Below, in pieces: positions 26,956-36,038 of a stretch of 64,000 bases of DNA. Where the stretch lies: NCBI GenBank assembly GCA_937873695.1, contig CALMYL010000017.1, forward strand, positions 207,214 through 271,213, in the 5' to 3' direction. A program made the translations under genes and the position numbers. The notes under the pieces were generated by a model. That model was not told the DNA's origin, ran no database searches, and saw only the letters and a list, made by a program, of their open reading frames with translations. The stretch comes from an uncultured Ignavibacteria bacterium (lineage in GTDB: Bacteria; Bacteroidota; Ignavibacteria; Tepidaquicellales; OLB5). The number at the start of each line of letters is the position of its first letter. The first letter of the stretch is position 1.

Positions 26956-27987
26956 TTATAAAGGGAGTTTATTTTTAAGGTAGTATTCAACTGGCTTTAT
27001 GCCCATAACCCGTGAGTAAATATATGAAAGTCGGTTTAGTATTGCGGCAAATGCTGAGCCATCATTTACTATTTTACATGAAATGTACTTAATGATCTCT
27101 TTTTCATTAATCTGTTTAATTGGCGCAAGTTCTTTCCGTTTTTTAAGTATAGCGGGGATATGAAAATAAAACCATAAGTAAGCTCTTAATATGCCGGTAG
27201 TTGAATGTTTCCTGGAAAAAACAGAAAGCAGAGTCTTTAATGTATGATTGAATGTTATGTATGGCAGCATTCTAAGTATGAAACCAAAACTAAAGAATAA
27301 ATACAGATTCAAAAACCTGTTCCTCTCCTGGCAGAAAGTTCTGAAACTGTTTGCGGTAACAGAACCTGTTCCTTTATGATGAACGATTGAACTCTTAACA
27401 AATTTGATCTTCATTCCTCTAAACCGGGCTTTCAGCCCAAGGTAAACATCTTCACCGTAAAAAAAGTAATCTTTATCAAACGGGATCCCGATCTCACTTC
27501 TCTTGAAGATCAATGAACAGCCGTTGGGGTAAAATTCATCTTCAATATCGGGAAAGATATTCATAATATTATACATCAGGTACGATACTGAGCCGTTTGT
27601 TTTGTAATATTTGTCCGGGATGCCTTCAGTTATAACAAACGAAGAAGCAACGGTATTGCCATCTTTAACTGCTGCGGCTAGATTTTCAAGCCATTCAGGT
27701 TCAACAACAGTATCATTATTAAGTAATACAATAATATCATTTCGACAATGCTTCAATGCTTCATTGTTCCCTCCCGCAAATCCGAGGTTTTTTTCTGAAC
27801 TTATCACTTTTAACCTGCTATCAGAGAAGTTACTCTTTATAAAACCTATACTGTCATCAGCGGAATCATTATCAAAAAGAACTATTTCGAAATTACTGTA
27901 AGACTGTTTCAATACCGAGCCCAGGCAATCATTTAAATATTGCCTGCCGTTGTAATTCAGTATGATTATTGAAACTGCTTCGCTCAT
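26956..27987 (-). CDS. GT2-family glycosyltransferase (rhamnosyltransferase-like)
   Basis: A 343-residue GT-A enzyme. It begins VSIIILNYNG, has the nucleotide-contact Asp in LFDNDSADDS (about 36-45), the metal-binding LLNNDTVVEP (DxD equivalent, about 92-101), and the GEDVYLGLKARFRG acceptor-side acidic motif near 180. The C-terminal 100 residues hold hydrophobic stretches that may lie on the membrane. Its start overlaps the next upstream gene by 4 bases. Confidence 0.88.
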   Translation of the reverse strand: MSEAVSIIILNYNGRQYLNDCLGSVLKQSYSNFEIVLFDNDSADDSIGFIKSNFSDSRLKVISSEKNLGFAGGNNEALKHCRNDIIVLLNNDTVVEPEWLENLAAAVKDGNTVASSFVITEGIPDKYYKTNGSVSYLMYNIMNIFPDIEDEFYPNGCSLIFKRSEIGIPFDKDYFFYGEDVYLGLKARFRGMKIKFVKSSIVHHKGTGSVTANSFRTFCQERNRFLNLYLFFSFGFILRMLPYITFNHTLKTLLSVFSRKHSTTGILRAYLWFYFHIPAILKKRKELAPIKQINEKEIIKYISCKIVNDGSAFAAILNRLSYIYSRVMGIKPVEYYLKNKLPL

Positions 27988-28943
27988 TTTACGAATAATC
28001 CTTTTATGTAATTTGCTGATACCTTTCGGCTTTTCTGTATCTTAAATCTTGCAGGCAGTTTTGTAATGAGTAAAAAAGATCCGCGGAGGTATCCTTTTAT
28101 TGCCCTTGCGAAAATTGTAAATGAATGGAATCTTATGAGTGAATAATACCTTTTTACCCTTGCGATAAAAAACAGCGGCTGATAAAGCAGGTAGATTGAA
28201 AGGGGATAGTTCTTTATACGCATTAACACAAGATTGCGTTCGCACATTTCAGTCTGAAAGCCGTGAGTAGCTACTGAGCTTGTGCCGCCGCGTTTGTGGT
28301 AACAAACTGCCTTTGGCTCATACAGGCATTTATATCCGGCTAACTGCGCGCGGAAGCTGAGATCAATATCTTCATAATACGCAAAAAATGTTTCATCAAA
28401 TAAACCTATATCTTCAAATACTTCCTTTTTGTAGAAAGCCGCTCCGGCGCATGCGCCGAAAATATATTCCTGCTTATCATATTGGCCAATATCCTTCTCA
28501 TTATTTCCGCGTGCAAGCGGCGAACCGCCGTTTGCCTTTATGAAATCACCGCAATCATCAATTTTATCACGCTCAAAATAATTCAGCATTTTTACCGCCA
28601 GAATTGAAGCATTTGGTTCTGAATTCAATGATTTTAACGCTATTTCAAGGAAATTATCCTGAAGCTCTATATCGTTATTCAGAAGAAATATTACATTGCT
28701 GTTAAAATTTTTCAGTGAGTATTTAACTCCATCATTTACAGCTTTTGCAAACCCGGAATTATATCCGATTTCAATTGTTACCGAATCAGGGAATTGTTCT
28801 TTGGTATATGCTATTGAATCATCTTTGGAACCGTTATCTGCAAGTATTACAACAAAATCCTGCATAGTTTGCCTTTTTAAAGATGCATAACATGTCTCTA
28901 AGTGCTCAAGTCCGTTATAATTCGGGATAACTATGCTTATCAA
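27984..28943 (-). CDS. GT2-family glycosyltransferase
   Basis: A 319-residue GT-A enzyme: IVIPNYNG at the start, LADNGSKDDS (34-43), FLLNNDIELQ (about 88-97) and the acidic YYEDIDLSFRAQLAG motif (about 189-203), which in rhamnosyltransferase-like GT2 enzymes carries the catalytic base. The C-terminal end is basic and amphipathic. Overlaps on both sides (ATGA with 26956-27987 and with 28940-29881) show tight coupling. Confidence 0.88.
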   Translation of the reverse strand: MISIVIPNYNGLEHLETCYASLKRQTMQDFVVILADNGSKDDSIAYTKEQFPDSVTIEIGYNSGFAKAVNDGVKYSLKNFNSNVIFLLNNDIELQDNFLEIALKSLNSEPNASILAVKMLNYFERDKIDDCGDFIKANGGSPLARGNNEKDIGQYDKQEYIFGACAGAAFYKKEVFEDIGLFDETFFAYYEDIDLSFRAQLAGYKCLYEPKAVCYHKRGGTSSVATHGFQTEMCERNLVLMRIKNYPLSIYLLYQPLFFIARVKRYYSLIRFHSFTIFARAIKGYLRGSFLLITKLPARFKIQKSRKVSANYIKGLFVK

Positions 28944-29881
28944 TTTTCTTCCTTCAATAACTGAATTAAATACCTGTGTTTATTTTGCCTGTATTCATCT
29001 TTTCTGCCAAATATATTTTTTAAGGCTTCAATGATCAAAATTAAATATGAATTTAGCTTTACCAATACTTTTAATAATGTTGTTCTAACAGGGGAGTAGT
29101 GCTTTTTAAAGAAGTTGATCATACTCATTATGTATCTGCCGTGCAGCCACCAGTTGTTATCAGTCTTAAAACTTGAACCCCCAAGATGCGTAACCTTTAT
29201 ACCCGTATCAACAGCAAGTTTTTTGTTTTTTGCCATTTTGTAGCTCAGGTCAACATCTTCAAAGAATAATTTGTAAGACTCATCCATCAATCCAAGTTTT
29301 TCAATTGTTGTTTTCATTGTCAAAAAAAACGCACAGGGAATCTGTTCAGTGAAATATATCCTGCCTGTTGACATATCTATATCCTGGTTCTCTAGATACT
29401 TGTTCATCCTCTTTGCGGAGAGGTTGAAAAATTTAGCAATTATTGAGTGATAGTAAATAAATTGTCTAATCGATGGATATCGCTGAAAATAATTTCTCTG
29501 AAAATTGCCATCTGTTCCAATTAAAGCGGGAGTAATTGCCCCGATATCTTCATTGCTTTTCATATCGGCTATCAATTTATCCATTACCGGCTCTGTGAAA
29601 ATGATATCAGGATTCATTATCAAAATATAATCACCTGATGCCAGCCTGATCCCAATATTATTCGCCTCAGAAAAACTTATGAGCGCATCGGAAAATTCAT
29701 ACTTTATATTACTGCATTTACCGGCTAGATCAGAAATTACTTGCTTTGAATCATCGGTTGAATAATTATCTACAATAATAATCTCAATGGCACTTCCTGT
29801 TTCAAGTTTAATAATTGAATTGATGCAGTCATTTAGAATACTGCCGGTGTTATGATTCACTATTATTATCGAGATCAGCAA
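28940..29881 (-). CDS. GT2-family glycosyltransferase
   Basis: A 313-residue GT-A enzyme with ISIIIVNHNTG at the start, IVDNYSTDDS (35-44), ILIMNPDIIF (about 85-94, the DxD position read as NPD) and FFEDVDLSYKMAKN (about 197-210). The MNPD form is usual in the rhamnosyltransferase-like group. One base separates it from the GT4 gene upstream. Confidence 0.88.
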   Translation of the reverse strand: MLISIIIVNHNTGSILNDCINSIIKLETGSAIEIIIVDNYSTDDSKQVISDLAGKCSNIKYEFSDALISFSEANNIGIRLASGDYILIMNPDIIFTEPVMDKLIADMKSNEDIGAITPALIGTDGNFQRNYFQRYPSIRQFIYYHSIIAKFFNLSAKRMNKYLENQDIDMSTGRIYFTEQIPCAFFLTMKTTIEKLGLMDESYKLFFEDVDLSYKMAKNKKLAVDTGIKVTHLGGSSFKTDNNWWLHGRYIMSMINFFKKHYSPVRTTLLKVLVKLNSYLILIIEALKNIFGRKDEYRQNKHRYLIQLLKEEN

Positions 29882-29882
29882 A

Positions 29883-30950
29883 CTAATTACTTATGTATTT
29901 TTCAAAATGAATTATACTGTTATCCCAGTTCATAAATTCCCTGATGTGCGTATAAGCAGCCTCAGAAATTTCCTTTAACTTTCCCGGATTATCAAGAAGA
30001 AACTTTGCACCTTTGTACAAACCCTCTTTGTCATCTGGATCTGCGTGAATAGCTGTTTTCATGTGCTCGGAGTATTCCGGAATTGCAGCTACCTTATTCG
30101 CGACAATGGCGCACTTGCATGCCATCGCTTCCGATGGCGGTGAACCAAACCCCTCATGCCTGCTTGAAAATAGAAATATATCTGAAGTTGAATAAATATC
30201 CGTTAATTTTTCGTCACTTGGATTTTCAGCAAATTCAATATATTCAGGCAAATTATGGTACCTTTTAACCCCAAATGCCCTGAATTTTACCGATGGATAT
30301 TCCTTCTTCAGTTTTTCGCATGTGTAAATCGCTCCTTCCACATTTTTGTTGGGGAGCGAGTGGTCCTGAAATGCTATAACAGGCGGATCATTATAAACTT
30401 TGTTATTGTTATGGAACCTGTTTCTGTCCAATCCAATATATATAAGCTCTGAATCTGAACCGAATTTTTCACAGAGTAATTTCTGCATATGTTTAGAGCA
30501 TACTACTCTTTTCAACGGTAGTGTATATGATTTATCGACTAATTTAACATTTGCATTCCATATTTCATAATCCTGAATAAGGTAGTATTTCCTGCCTTTT
30601 GAAGGGCTGAAATGATAAACAGGATATGATGTTGGCCATGATGTTGCAATTGATACATCAGCATCTCTTACGAAAGCGTTCAGTATTATTGGCACAAAAT
30701 TTATCTTAAATTTGTATGGATACATATTTGTGGGAATAATCCCCCTTCCGTATCTAAGCCATTTCAAAAGAGATTTAACCTGGTATTTAAAATAATACCA
30801 CCTGATACCGTTCTTATGTAAATTAAAAGGAATTATTGGTGAATATAACTCAACATCATGTCCGCGCTCAAGCAGTCTGTTAGCATACTGGAAAATTATA
30901 TTCATTCCGCCTGTTCTGGTAATTTCAGGAACTATAAAATTAATTTTCAT
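29883..30950 (-). CDS. GT4-family glycosyltransferase
   Basis: A 355-residue GT-B enzyme. It opens with FIVPEITRTGGMNIIF, the acceptor-side loop, and has the donor-site motif HEGFGSPPSEAMACK (about 264-278). It carries WYYFKYQVKSLLKW, basic and aromatic, which may touch the membrane. It sits one base from each neighbour in the run. Confidence 0.88.
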   Translation of the reverse strand: MKINFIVPEITRTGGMNIIFQYANRLLERGHDVELYSPIIPFNLHKNGIRWYYFKYQVKSLLKWLRYGRGIIPTNMYPYKFKINFVPIILNAFVRDADVSIATSWPTSYPVYHFSPSKGRKYYLIQDYEIWNANVKLVDKSYTLPLKRVVCSKHMQKLLCEKFGSDSELIYIGLDRNRFHNNNKVYNDPPVIAFQDHSLPNKNVEGAIYTCEKLKKEYPSVKFRAFGVKRYHNLPEYIEFAENPSDEKLTDIYSTSDIFLFSSRHEGFGSPPSEAMACKCAIVANKVAAIPEYSEHMKTAIHADPDDKEGLYKGAKFLLDNPGKLKEISEAAYTHIREFMNWDNSIIHFEKYISN

Positions 30951-30951
30951 T

Positions 30952-32508
30952 CTACCCTTTTTTCCTCATTGGGTTGATTAATTTTATCAGTTTATTCATG
31001 TTATCTTTATCGCGTTCATTCAGATAGCCTGATTTCCATAATATAAATATATAAGAGGTGAAAAATAATCCTGATGTGAAAATTATCAGAATAATACCCG
31101 ATAACCTGCCGGTTGGTAAAGAAATTACAGATAAAGCGAAATAATATACGCTGTACACAATTATACACAGCGCTAAAGCTATTAACATAGGTTTTAAATA
31201 ACTTCTGAGCAAAAATTTAAAAGGATTTTCTTTGAAGTACTGTGCTGATGTTATGTATATATATGTCGAAGCAATAAGCGTTGCTGCAGTTGTACCAATT
31301 GCAGCACCCACAATACCATAATACTTTATCAATACAAAACTCAACACCAAATTCACAGCAAGGCTGATAATACCTTCGTACATCAGGTATTTGGGCACTC
31401 CTAAATTAGGGATTATAGAATTCCCGGGAGCTGAAACCAGCAGGTTTACCAATTGACCTATAGCCAGAATCCTCAAAAGGTATATTGTCATTTCATAGCC
31501 GGTACCCAGCCATGTAGTTATCATTAGCTCTGCGAAAATAAAGATGAACAAAAATATAGGTGCAGAAAAAACCGTCATATATTTAGTTGCTTCAAAGAAG
31601 AGCTCGTTCAGCCTGTGCTCATCTTTATTTGCGTTCAGCTCTGCCGCAACCGGCGCGACCTGCTGAAATAACTGCAGCGGGAAAAATTTCCCAAGTCTGG
31701 TTACACGGTTTGCCAGATTAAAAAATGTTACGTTGCCAAGGCTTGAAAAATATCCAAGCAGAAATTCATCATACTTTTCAGATAGAAATGATGAAAAACG
31801 CGATACCTGCATTTGCAAACCGAATGAACCCATTGACCGGAATGTCCTTTTATTAAGAAATGAAAACCTTATCCGGATCTCCGGAACTTCTTTGAGGGCG
31901 AGGTAAACATTAAAAAATACGCTTACTGTAACGGCTCCAAGCTGGGCATATAAAATTCCTTTCAGCCCGAATCCGGATATGAGTAATATATATGTTATTA
32001 CAAAATTAAATATATTTATGATAAGCCCAATTATGCTGTTCAAATACATTTTCTGTACGCTTATAAGAACGGAAACAAAAATTGTACTTGATGTTGCGAT
32101 GAAAAAAATAATCAGGCTGATATACAACGAAAATTCGGCAAGTTCGAACAGCTCAGGCGGAATATTTATCAGCCCAAGTATCTGCCTGGCGAAAATTACA
32201 ACGACTATACATATTGCAGCGGTGAAAAAAATATAGAAAAATAAACCTGTATTTATAGTTCTGTTCAGTTCATCATATTGTTTCCGGTTATAATGCTCTG
32301 AAATGAACTTTATGAAAGACGCCGAAAAACTGAAATCAAGCAAACCAAAAGTACCAATAAACCCGAGTACAATTGCGTAAATACCAAATTCTGTCTGTCC
32401 TATGTGTGAAATTATCAATGGAGTTAAAATGAAAGGGGATAAGAAGCCGAATGCCTGTGCTATAAAGTGGTAAAAAGTATTTTTAATTACCTTATCTCTT
32501 AATGACAT
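30952..32508 (-). CDS. Polysaccharide flippase (Wzx/MATE-like)
   Basis: A 518-residue integral membrane protein with 12 to 14 hydrophobic segments starting at about residue 12 (FYHFIAQAFGFLSPFIL). The N-terminal pattern TPLIISHIGQTEFGIYAI matches oligosaccharide flippases of the polysaccharide biosynthesis family. It would move the lipid-linked glycan from the inner to the outer face of the inner membrane. It lies among glycosyltransferases, which fits. No Wzy polymerase or O-antigen ligase is seen in the window. Confidence 0.9.
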   Translation of the reverse strand: MSLRDKVIKNTFYHFIAQAFGFLSPFILTPLIISHIGQTEFGIYAIVLGFIGTFGLLDFSFSASFIKFISEHYNRKQYDELNRTINTGLFFYIFFTAAICIVVVIFARQILGLINIPPELFELAEFSLYISLIIFFIATSSTIFVSVLISVQKMYLNSIIGLIINIFNFVITYILLISGFGLKGILYAQLGAVTVSVFFNVYLALKEVPEIRIRFSFLNKRTFRSMGSFGLQMQVSRFSSFLSEKYDEFLLGYFSSLGNVTFFNLANRVTRLGKFFPLQLFQQVAPVAAELNANKDEHRLNELFFEATKYMTVFSAPIFLFIFIFAELMITTWLGTGYEMTIYLLRILAIGQLVNLLVSAPGNSIIPNLGVPKYLMYEGIISLAVNLVLSFVLIKYYGIVGAAIGTTAATLIASTYIYITSAQYFKENPFKFLLRSYLKPMLIALALCIIVYSVYYFALSVISLPTGRLSGIILIIFTSGLFFTSYIFILWKSGYLNERDKDNMNKLIKLINPMRKKG

Positions 32509-32529
32509 TCTGGAATGTTTATTGGCTCC

Positions 32530-33351
32530 TTAGGCTTTAATAGTAGATACTACAATTAGTCTGAACGCTAAAATAGGGTATAAAAACTTAGCCTTAAAGC
32601 CAAAATGTTTTGAATAATACCTGTAAATATCGCTGTACATTATTTTCCTCAAGGCAAAATCAGCGTTTTTTGTGGAGTGGCTGCCGTAATGGATAATTGA
32701 AGCTGTATGCAGAAAATAGATCTTATAGCCTGCTTTCCATATCCTGCTGCAAAGATCAACATCATTGTATAATATCCTGTATGATTCATCAAAATAAGAT
32801 ATTTTTTCCAGCAGGTCCCTTCTTATCATCAGGAAAGTCGCGGCAGCCTGCTGGGCAGTACATGTTGTATTATATTCAAACCCGGACATATCATACTCGC
32901 GGTTCAGCTTATCAAAAGAAAGATAAGTATAAAATGCATTTTTTAGCTTTGGGAATTTCTTCAGGCTGTTTTGTGTGCTGCCATCGGGATTCAGCAGCTT
33001 GCAAGATACTGCTCCCGCACCGGGAGTTGTATCCAGAAATTCCGAGCAAGTCCGAAGCGTTCCCGGCTTCATTATCGTATCGCTGCCTAACAGCAGAACA
33101 TATCTGCCTTTGGCGATTTTCATTCCCTGGTTACACGCTTTTGCATAACCTACATTGGTATCATTTTCTATCAGAGTAATCTTGTTTTTAATTGAACGGA
33201 GATACTTCCTGCTTCCGTCTGCTGAAGCATTATCAATTATTATCACTTCATAATCCATTTCGTTCAATGGGGTTGAATTGAAAATTGAATTTATACAATC
33301 TTCTATCAGTTCTTTGGTGTTCCAGTTTGCTATTACGATTGAAATGGTCAT
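32530..33351 (-). CDS. GT2-family glycosyltransferase (first gene of the run)
   Basis: A 273-residue GT-A enzyme: ISIVIANWNT, IIDNASADGS (38-47), LLGSDTIMKP (about 87-96, DxD position) and LYNDVDLCSRIWKAG (about 192-206). Related to rhamnosyltransferase-like GT2 proteins. It is the promoter-proximal gene of the minus-strand glycan run and begins just after the terminator that ends the PrsW gene. Confidence 0.88.
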   Translation of the reverse strand: MTISIVIANWNTKELIEDCINSIFNSTPLNEMDYEVIIIDNASADGSRKYLRSIKNKITLIENDTNVGYAKACNQGMKIAKGRYVLLLGSDTIMKPGTLRTCSEFLDTTPGAGAVSCKLLNPDGSTQNSLKKFPKLKNAFYTYLSFDKLNREYDMSGFEYNTTCTAQQAAATFLMIRRDLLEKISYFDESYRILYNDVDLCSRIWKAGYKIYFLHTASIIHYGSHSTKNADFALRKIMYSDIYRYYSKHFGFKAKFLYPILAFRLIVVSTIKA

Positions 33352-33364
33352 TTGATGAAATTAA

Positions 33365-33395
33365 AAAGCCAATCCGTAATTACGGGACTGGCTTT
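33365..33395 (-). terminator. Terminator of the PrsW-type gene
   Basis: AAAGCCA (33365-33371) pairs with TGGCTTT (33389-33395), with a second stem TCCGTAA/TTACGGGA inside. On the minus strand it is followed by a T-run. It isolates the PrsW-type gene from the glycan genes, whose first start codon lies only 14 bases further on. Confidence 0.8.
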
Positions 33396-33418
33396 GAAAA
33401 CTTTAATTACCTGATAAA

Positions 33419-34420
33419 CTACTGCTGTTTTTGCTGGTTGTAATATAATATTGTGTAGATCTTTGTTCTTAAAGTTTCAACTTCCTTTACATAAACATTG
33501 CTGCCGGTTGCCTTAATATTCTTTATCTGGTTTTTCCTTATGGCTAGTTTTATAGCCGTCTTAACATATTCCTTCTGGTTAATACCGGCAGTAAGCCACC
33601 CTTTTTTATATCTTTTTGATGTGAACGGCAAATGCAGTAGGTGTTCTTTCGGTATGTAACCAGTAGTATTTGCTTCATCTGTCAGCTCTCTGTGAATTAT
33701 CTTGCCTTCATGGTGTACAGCAAACTGGAATACTGTGAATATTATTATTACCGACATTATCATGAATGCAAAACCTATCAGCGCGGTTGAGTTAAAGCTT
33801 ACCGTCAGGTTCCACATAAAATGCATGAACATTGCAATGCCCAGGCCAAGCGGTATAATTGTGAGCTTTGCAAACAGCCCCTTAAACTTTGCAAAACCTA
33901 TGGCTGCCCCAAATACTGCCTGTGTACAGCAATGAAGAACTGCTGAAAACAGGGTTCTTATTATTATCAGCATGAAAAGTCCGACATAATCCTGAGGAAA
34001 ACTCATAAAATAAAGGAAATTTTCAGTCATTCCAAAACCCAGTCCAACAGCGCCGCCATAGACTGCGCCATCAACCGGTCCGTCAAAGTGACGGCTGAAT
34101 GCCATCATCAGCAGAAATATCCCCTTGGTTGATTCTTCTATTACAGGGGCAACAATAACTGCGCCGGCAAGGTTGTTTAGTGTTCCCGCATCAGAATCAT
34201 TGGCAAACTGGTAGATAAACTCTGTTACACCAAGTCCCATAATCATACTGCCAATTATACCAAAAATTATGGCTCCGGTTGCACCCCAGAAAAAGTTCAT
34301 ACTTACAAGCCAGAACGGTTCCCGTTCATACCTGTCCATCCACCAGATAATTACCAGATACATTATCATAGGGACAACTGAAAAAAAGCCTGCCAGAAAA
34401 AGATGAATTAGTGGATTCAT
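33419..34420 (-). CDS. PrsW-type intramembrane metalloprotease
   Basis: A 333-residue polytopic membrane protein with about eight helices in the first 240 residues. The three PrsW motifs are visible: EESTKG (near residue 96), DGAVYGGAVGLGFGMTEN (near 117-134) with Glu and His-Glu type ligands, and LHCCTQAVFGAAIG (near 162-175). A soluble C-terminal tail of 90 residues follows. PrsW family proteases cleave membrane proteins, in Bacillus an anti-sigma factor; whether one of the sigma systems here is its target is speculation. It is flanked by terminator-like hairpins. Confidence 0.86.
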   Translation of the reverse strand: MNPLIHLFLAGFFSVVPMIMYLVIIWWMDRYEREPFWLVSMNFFWGATGAIIFGIIGSMIMGLGVTEFIYQFANDSDAGTLNNLAGAVIVAPVIEESTKGIFLLMMAFSRHFDGPVDGAVYGGAVGLGFGMTENFLYFMSFPQDYVGLFMLIIIRTLFSAVLHCCTQAVFGAAIGFAKFKGLFAKLTIIPLGLGIAMFMHFMWNLTVSFNSTALIGFAFMIMSVIIIFTVFQFAVHHEGKIIHRELTDEANTTGYIPKEHLLHLPFTSKRYKKGWLTAGINQKEYVKTAIKLAIRKNQIKNIKATGSNVYVKEVETLRTKIYTILYYNQQKQQ

Positions 34421-34511
34421 GTTATTTTTTTAGTTTCCTGCCGGGTCAAATATAATTAAACAATTGTGAATTAACAATTAAAGCAAAACTTCCTTTTTTA
34501 ACAGGCAAATT

Positions 34512-34536
34512 ACCCGGAAACGGAATACAACCGGGT
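34512..34536 (-). terminator. Hairpin after the T9SS gene
   Basis: ACCCGG (34512-34517) pairs with CCGGGT (34531-34536) across a 13-base loop, 10 bases after the stop of the gene at 34546. There is no immediate T-run on the minus strand, so terminator function is uncertain. Confidence 0.35.
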
Positions 34537-34545
34537 GAATCAGAA

Positions 34546-35877
34546 TTATTTTATGAGCGCCATCTTTTTTGTCAGTGTTACATCGTCAGTTCTAAGCTCA
34601 AATATATATATACCTGATGAAAACCCATTCATATTTATATTCTCCGAATAATTGCCAATATTATGAAAATTGCTGCTTATAAGCATGATTTCTTTACCAC
34701 TCAGGTCGTAAATTGTGAGTCTTACGAAACCCGGTTTTGGTACAGAGTAACTTATTCTTGTTTCAGGATTGAATGGATTTGGATAATTTTGCTTGAGTTC
34801 AAATTCAACAGGTATTGTTGAATTTTCGGGATCAATTGCAAAAGGTTCACCTTCAAATCTCAAGACTTTACCGCTAGAAGCCAATGCATAAGCGCAAATT
34901 GTATTTGCCCCGGTTGGATAAACATCCATATGCGCGAAATTAGAAACCCCTTCTGTATTCATTTCATACCAAGTCACTCCGTTATCCGGGGATCGTTTGA
35001 TATTGCTCGCGGCTATGAAGAATATATTGGAGCCGGGAATCCATTTAACTGTAGCAATCCCTGATGTGTTCACTCCAATATTGATAGTCTGCCAGTTAAT
35101 GCCTGCATTTGTTGTCCTTGCAATATTAGGCACCGCAATATCACTTATTGCGATCCCCGTCTGTTTATCTGACTTAAAATCAATTGATGGTACTGAATTA
35201 CCGTTCAATCCTATAGTTCTTACAACCCAGCTGATTCCGCCGTCTGAAGTCATATAAAACCTTGCAGGGGTTGTGTTGAGTCCAAATCCATAAAACAAAC
35301 TGTCAACCGCGAAGTCAGAATTTTGTGTGGTGTATTGTGCGGTATTTGGCGCTGTTGTTATTTGCCATGTGTGTCCTCTATCGTGTGTTTTTGCAATCCA
35401 AAAAGGTCCGTTATTTTCCGCGGGGTCACTTACTATTATTCCGAAATCCGGGTTTAGTTGACTGAAAGTAATACCGCTGATAAACCCGCTGCTGCCGCCA
35501 GTTGTCAGCGCTACTGTCCAGTTAAGGCCGCCATTGGTTGTTTTATACACTTTAGCGTTTCCTCCGGCACCCCCTGCAGCGCCGCCATCACCGGCAAAAA
35601 TGGTATCTTTATTCAGAGCATATATGGCATATAATTCACCGCCGGTAATGTTACCTGTAACATTTATAAAGTTAAGTCCGCTGTTTGTGGAAATGAAGAC
35701 TCTTGGATTATTTGTGGCTCCGCCGCAAACCACAATTGTGCTGCAGTTGGGCACAGAAATGGACGGGTAACTGCCTAATTCATTTGCGGAAATTTGCGAG
35801 GTTACTGACCACTGTGAAAAGGCTGTTGTAACTGCAATGTTCAGCGCAATAATCAGCCAAAGGGCAAGTTTTACCAT
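34546..35877 (-). CDS. T9SS-sorted BNR/beta-propeller-like protein
   Basis: A 443-residue exported protein. A signal peptide (about 1-20) is followed by repeated segments of the type VYKTTNGGLNWT, KTHDRGHTW and YMTSDGGISW, which are Asp-box (BNR) blades of a sialidase-like or photosystem II stability factor-like propeller. The C-terminus is a T9SS type A domain with QNYPNPFNP (about 362-370) and IYDLSGKEI. It is a paralogue of the next gene at 36039. The ligand or enzyme role is unknown; many such proteins are surface adhesins or hydrolase-like. Confidence 0.88.
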   Translation of the reverse strand: MVKLALWLIIALNIAVTTAFSQWSVTSQISANELGSYPSISVPNCSTIVVCGGATNNPRVFISTNSGLNFINVTGNITGGELYAIYALNKDTIFAGDGGAAGGAGGNAKVYKTTNGGLNWTVALTTGGSSGFISGITFSQLNPDFGIIVSDPAENNGPFWIAKTHDRGHTWQITTAPNTAQYTTQNSDFAVDSLFYGFGLNTTPARFYMTSDGGISWVVRTIGLNGNSVPSIDFKSDKQTGIAISDIAVPNIARTTNAGINWQTINIGVNTSGIATVKWIPGSNIFFIAASNIKRSPDNGVTWYEMNTEGVSNFAHMDVYPTGANTICAYALASSGKVLRFEGEPFAIDPENSTIPVEFELKQNYPNPFNPETRISYSVPKPGFVRLTIYDLSGKEIMLISSNFHNIGNYSENINMNGFSSGIYIFELRTDDVTLTKKMALIK

Positions 35878-35936
35878 ATTGTTGATCTGTTTTTTACTAA
35901 TCTAACGATTTCTGAAAAAAATCTCAAACCATAATA

Positions 35937-35964
35937 AAAAACCCCGCTTTTCAGCGGGGTTTTT
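35937..35964. terminator. Terminator between the two T9SS paralogues
   Basis: AAAAACCCCGC, loop TTTTCA, GCGGGGTTTTT (core arms 35941-35947 and 35954-35960). It lies 75 bases after the gene at 36039 on the minus strand, so the paralogues are transcribed separately. Confidence 0.88.
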
Positions 35965-36038
35965 GTAAAACTAAATAAACTTCAAAACAACTGAATTATT
36001 TCACTAACCTTAGAAACAAGGTTTGCAAAATAACACCG

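Noticed and set aside
25756-33351. Complete O-antigen or capsule locus
   Set aside because: There is a flippase and several glycosyltransferases, but no polymerase, ligase, chain-length regulator or nucleotide-sugar synthesis genes in the window.
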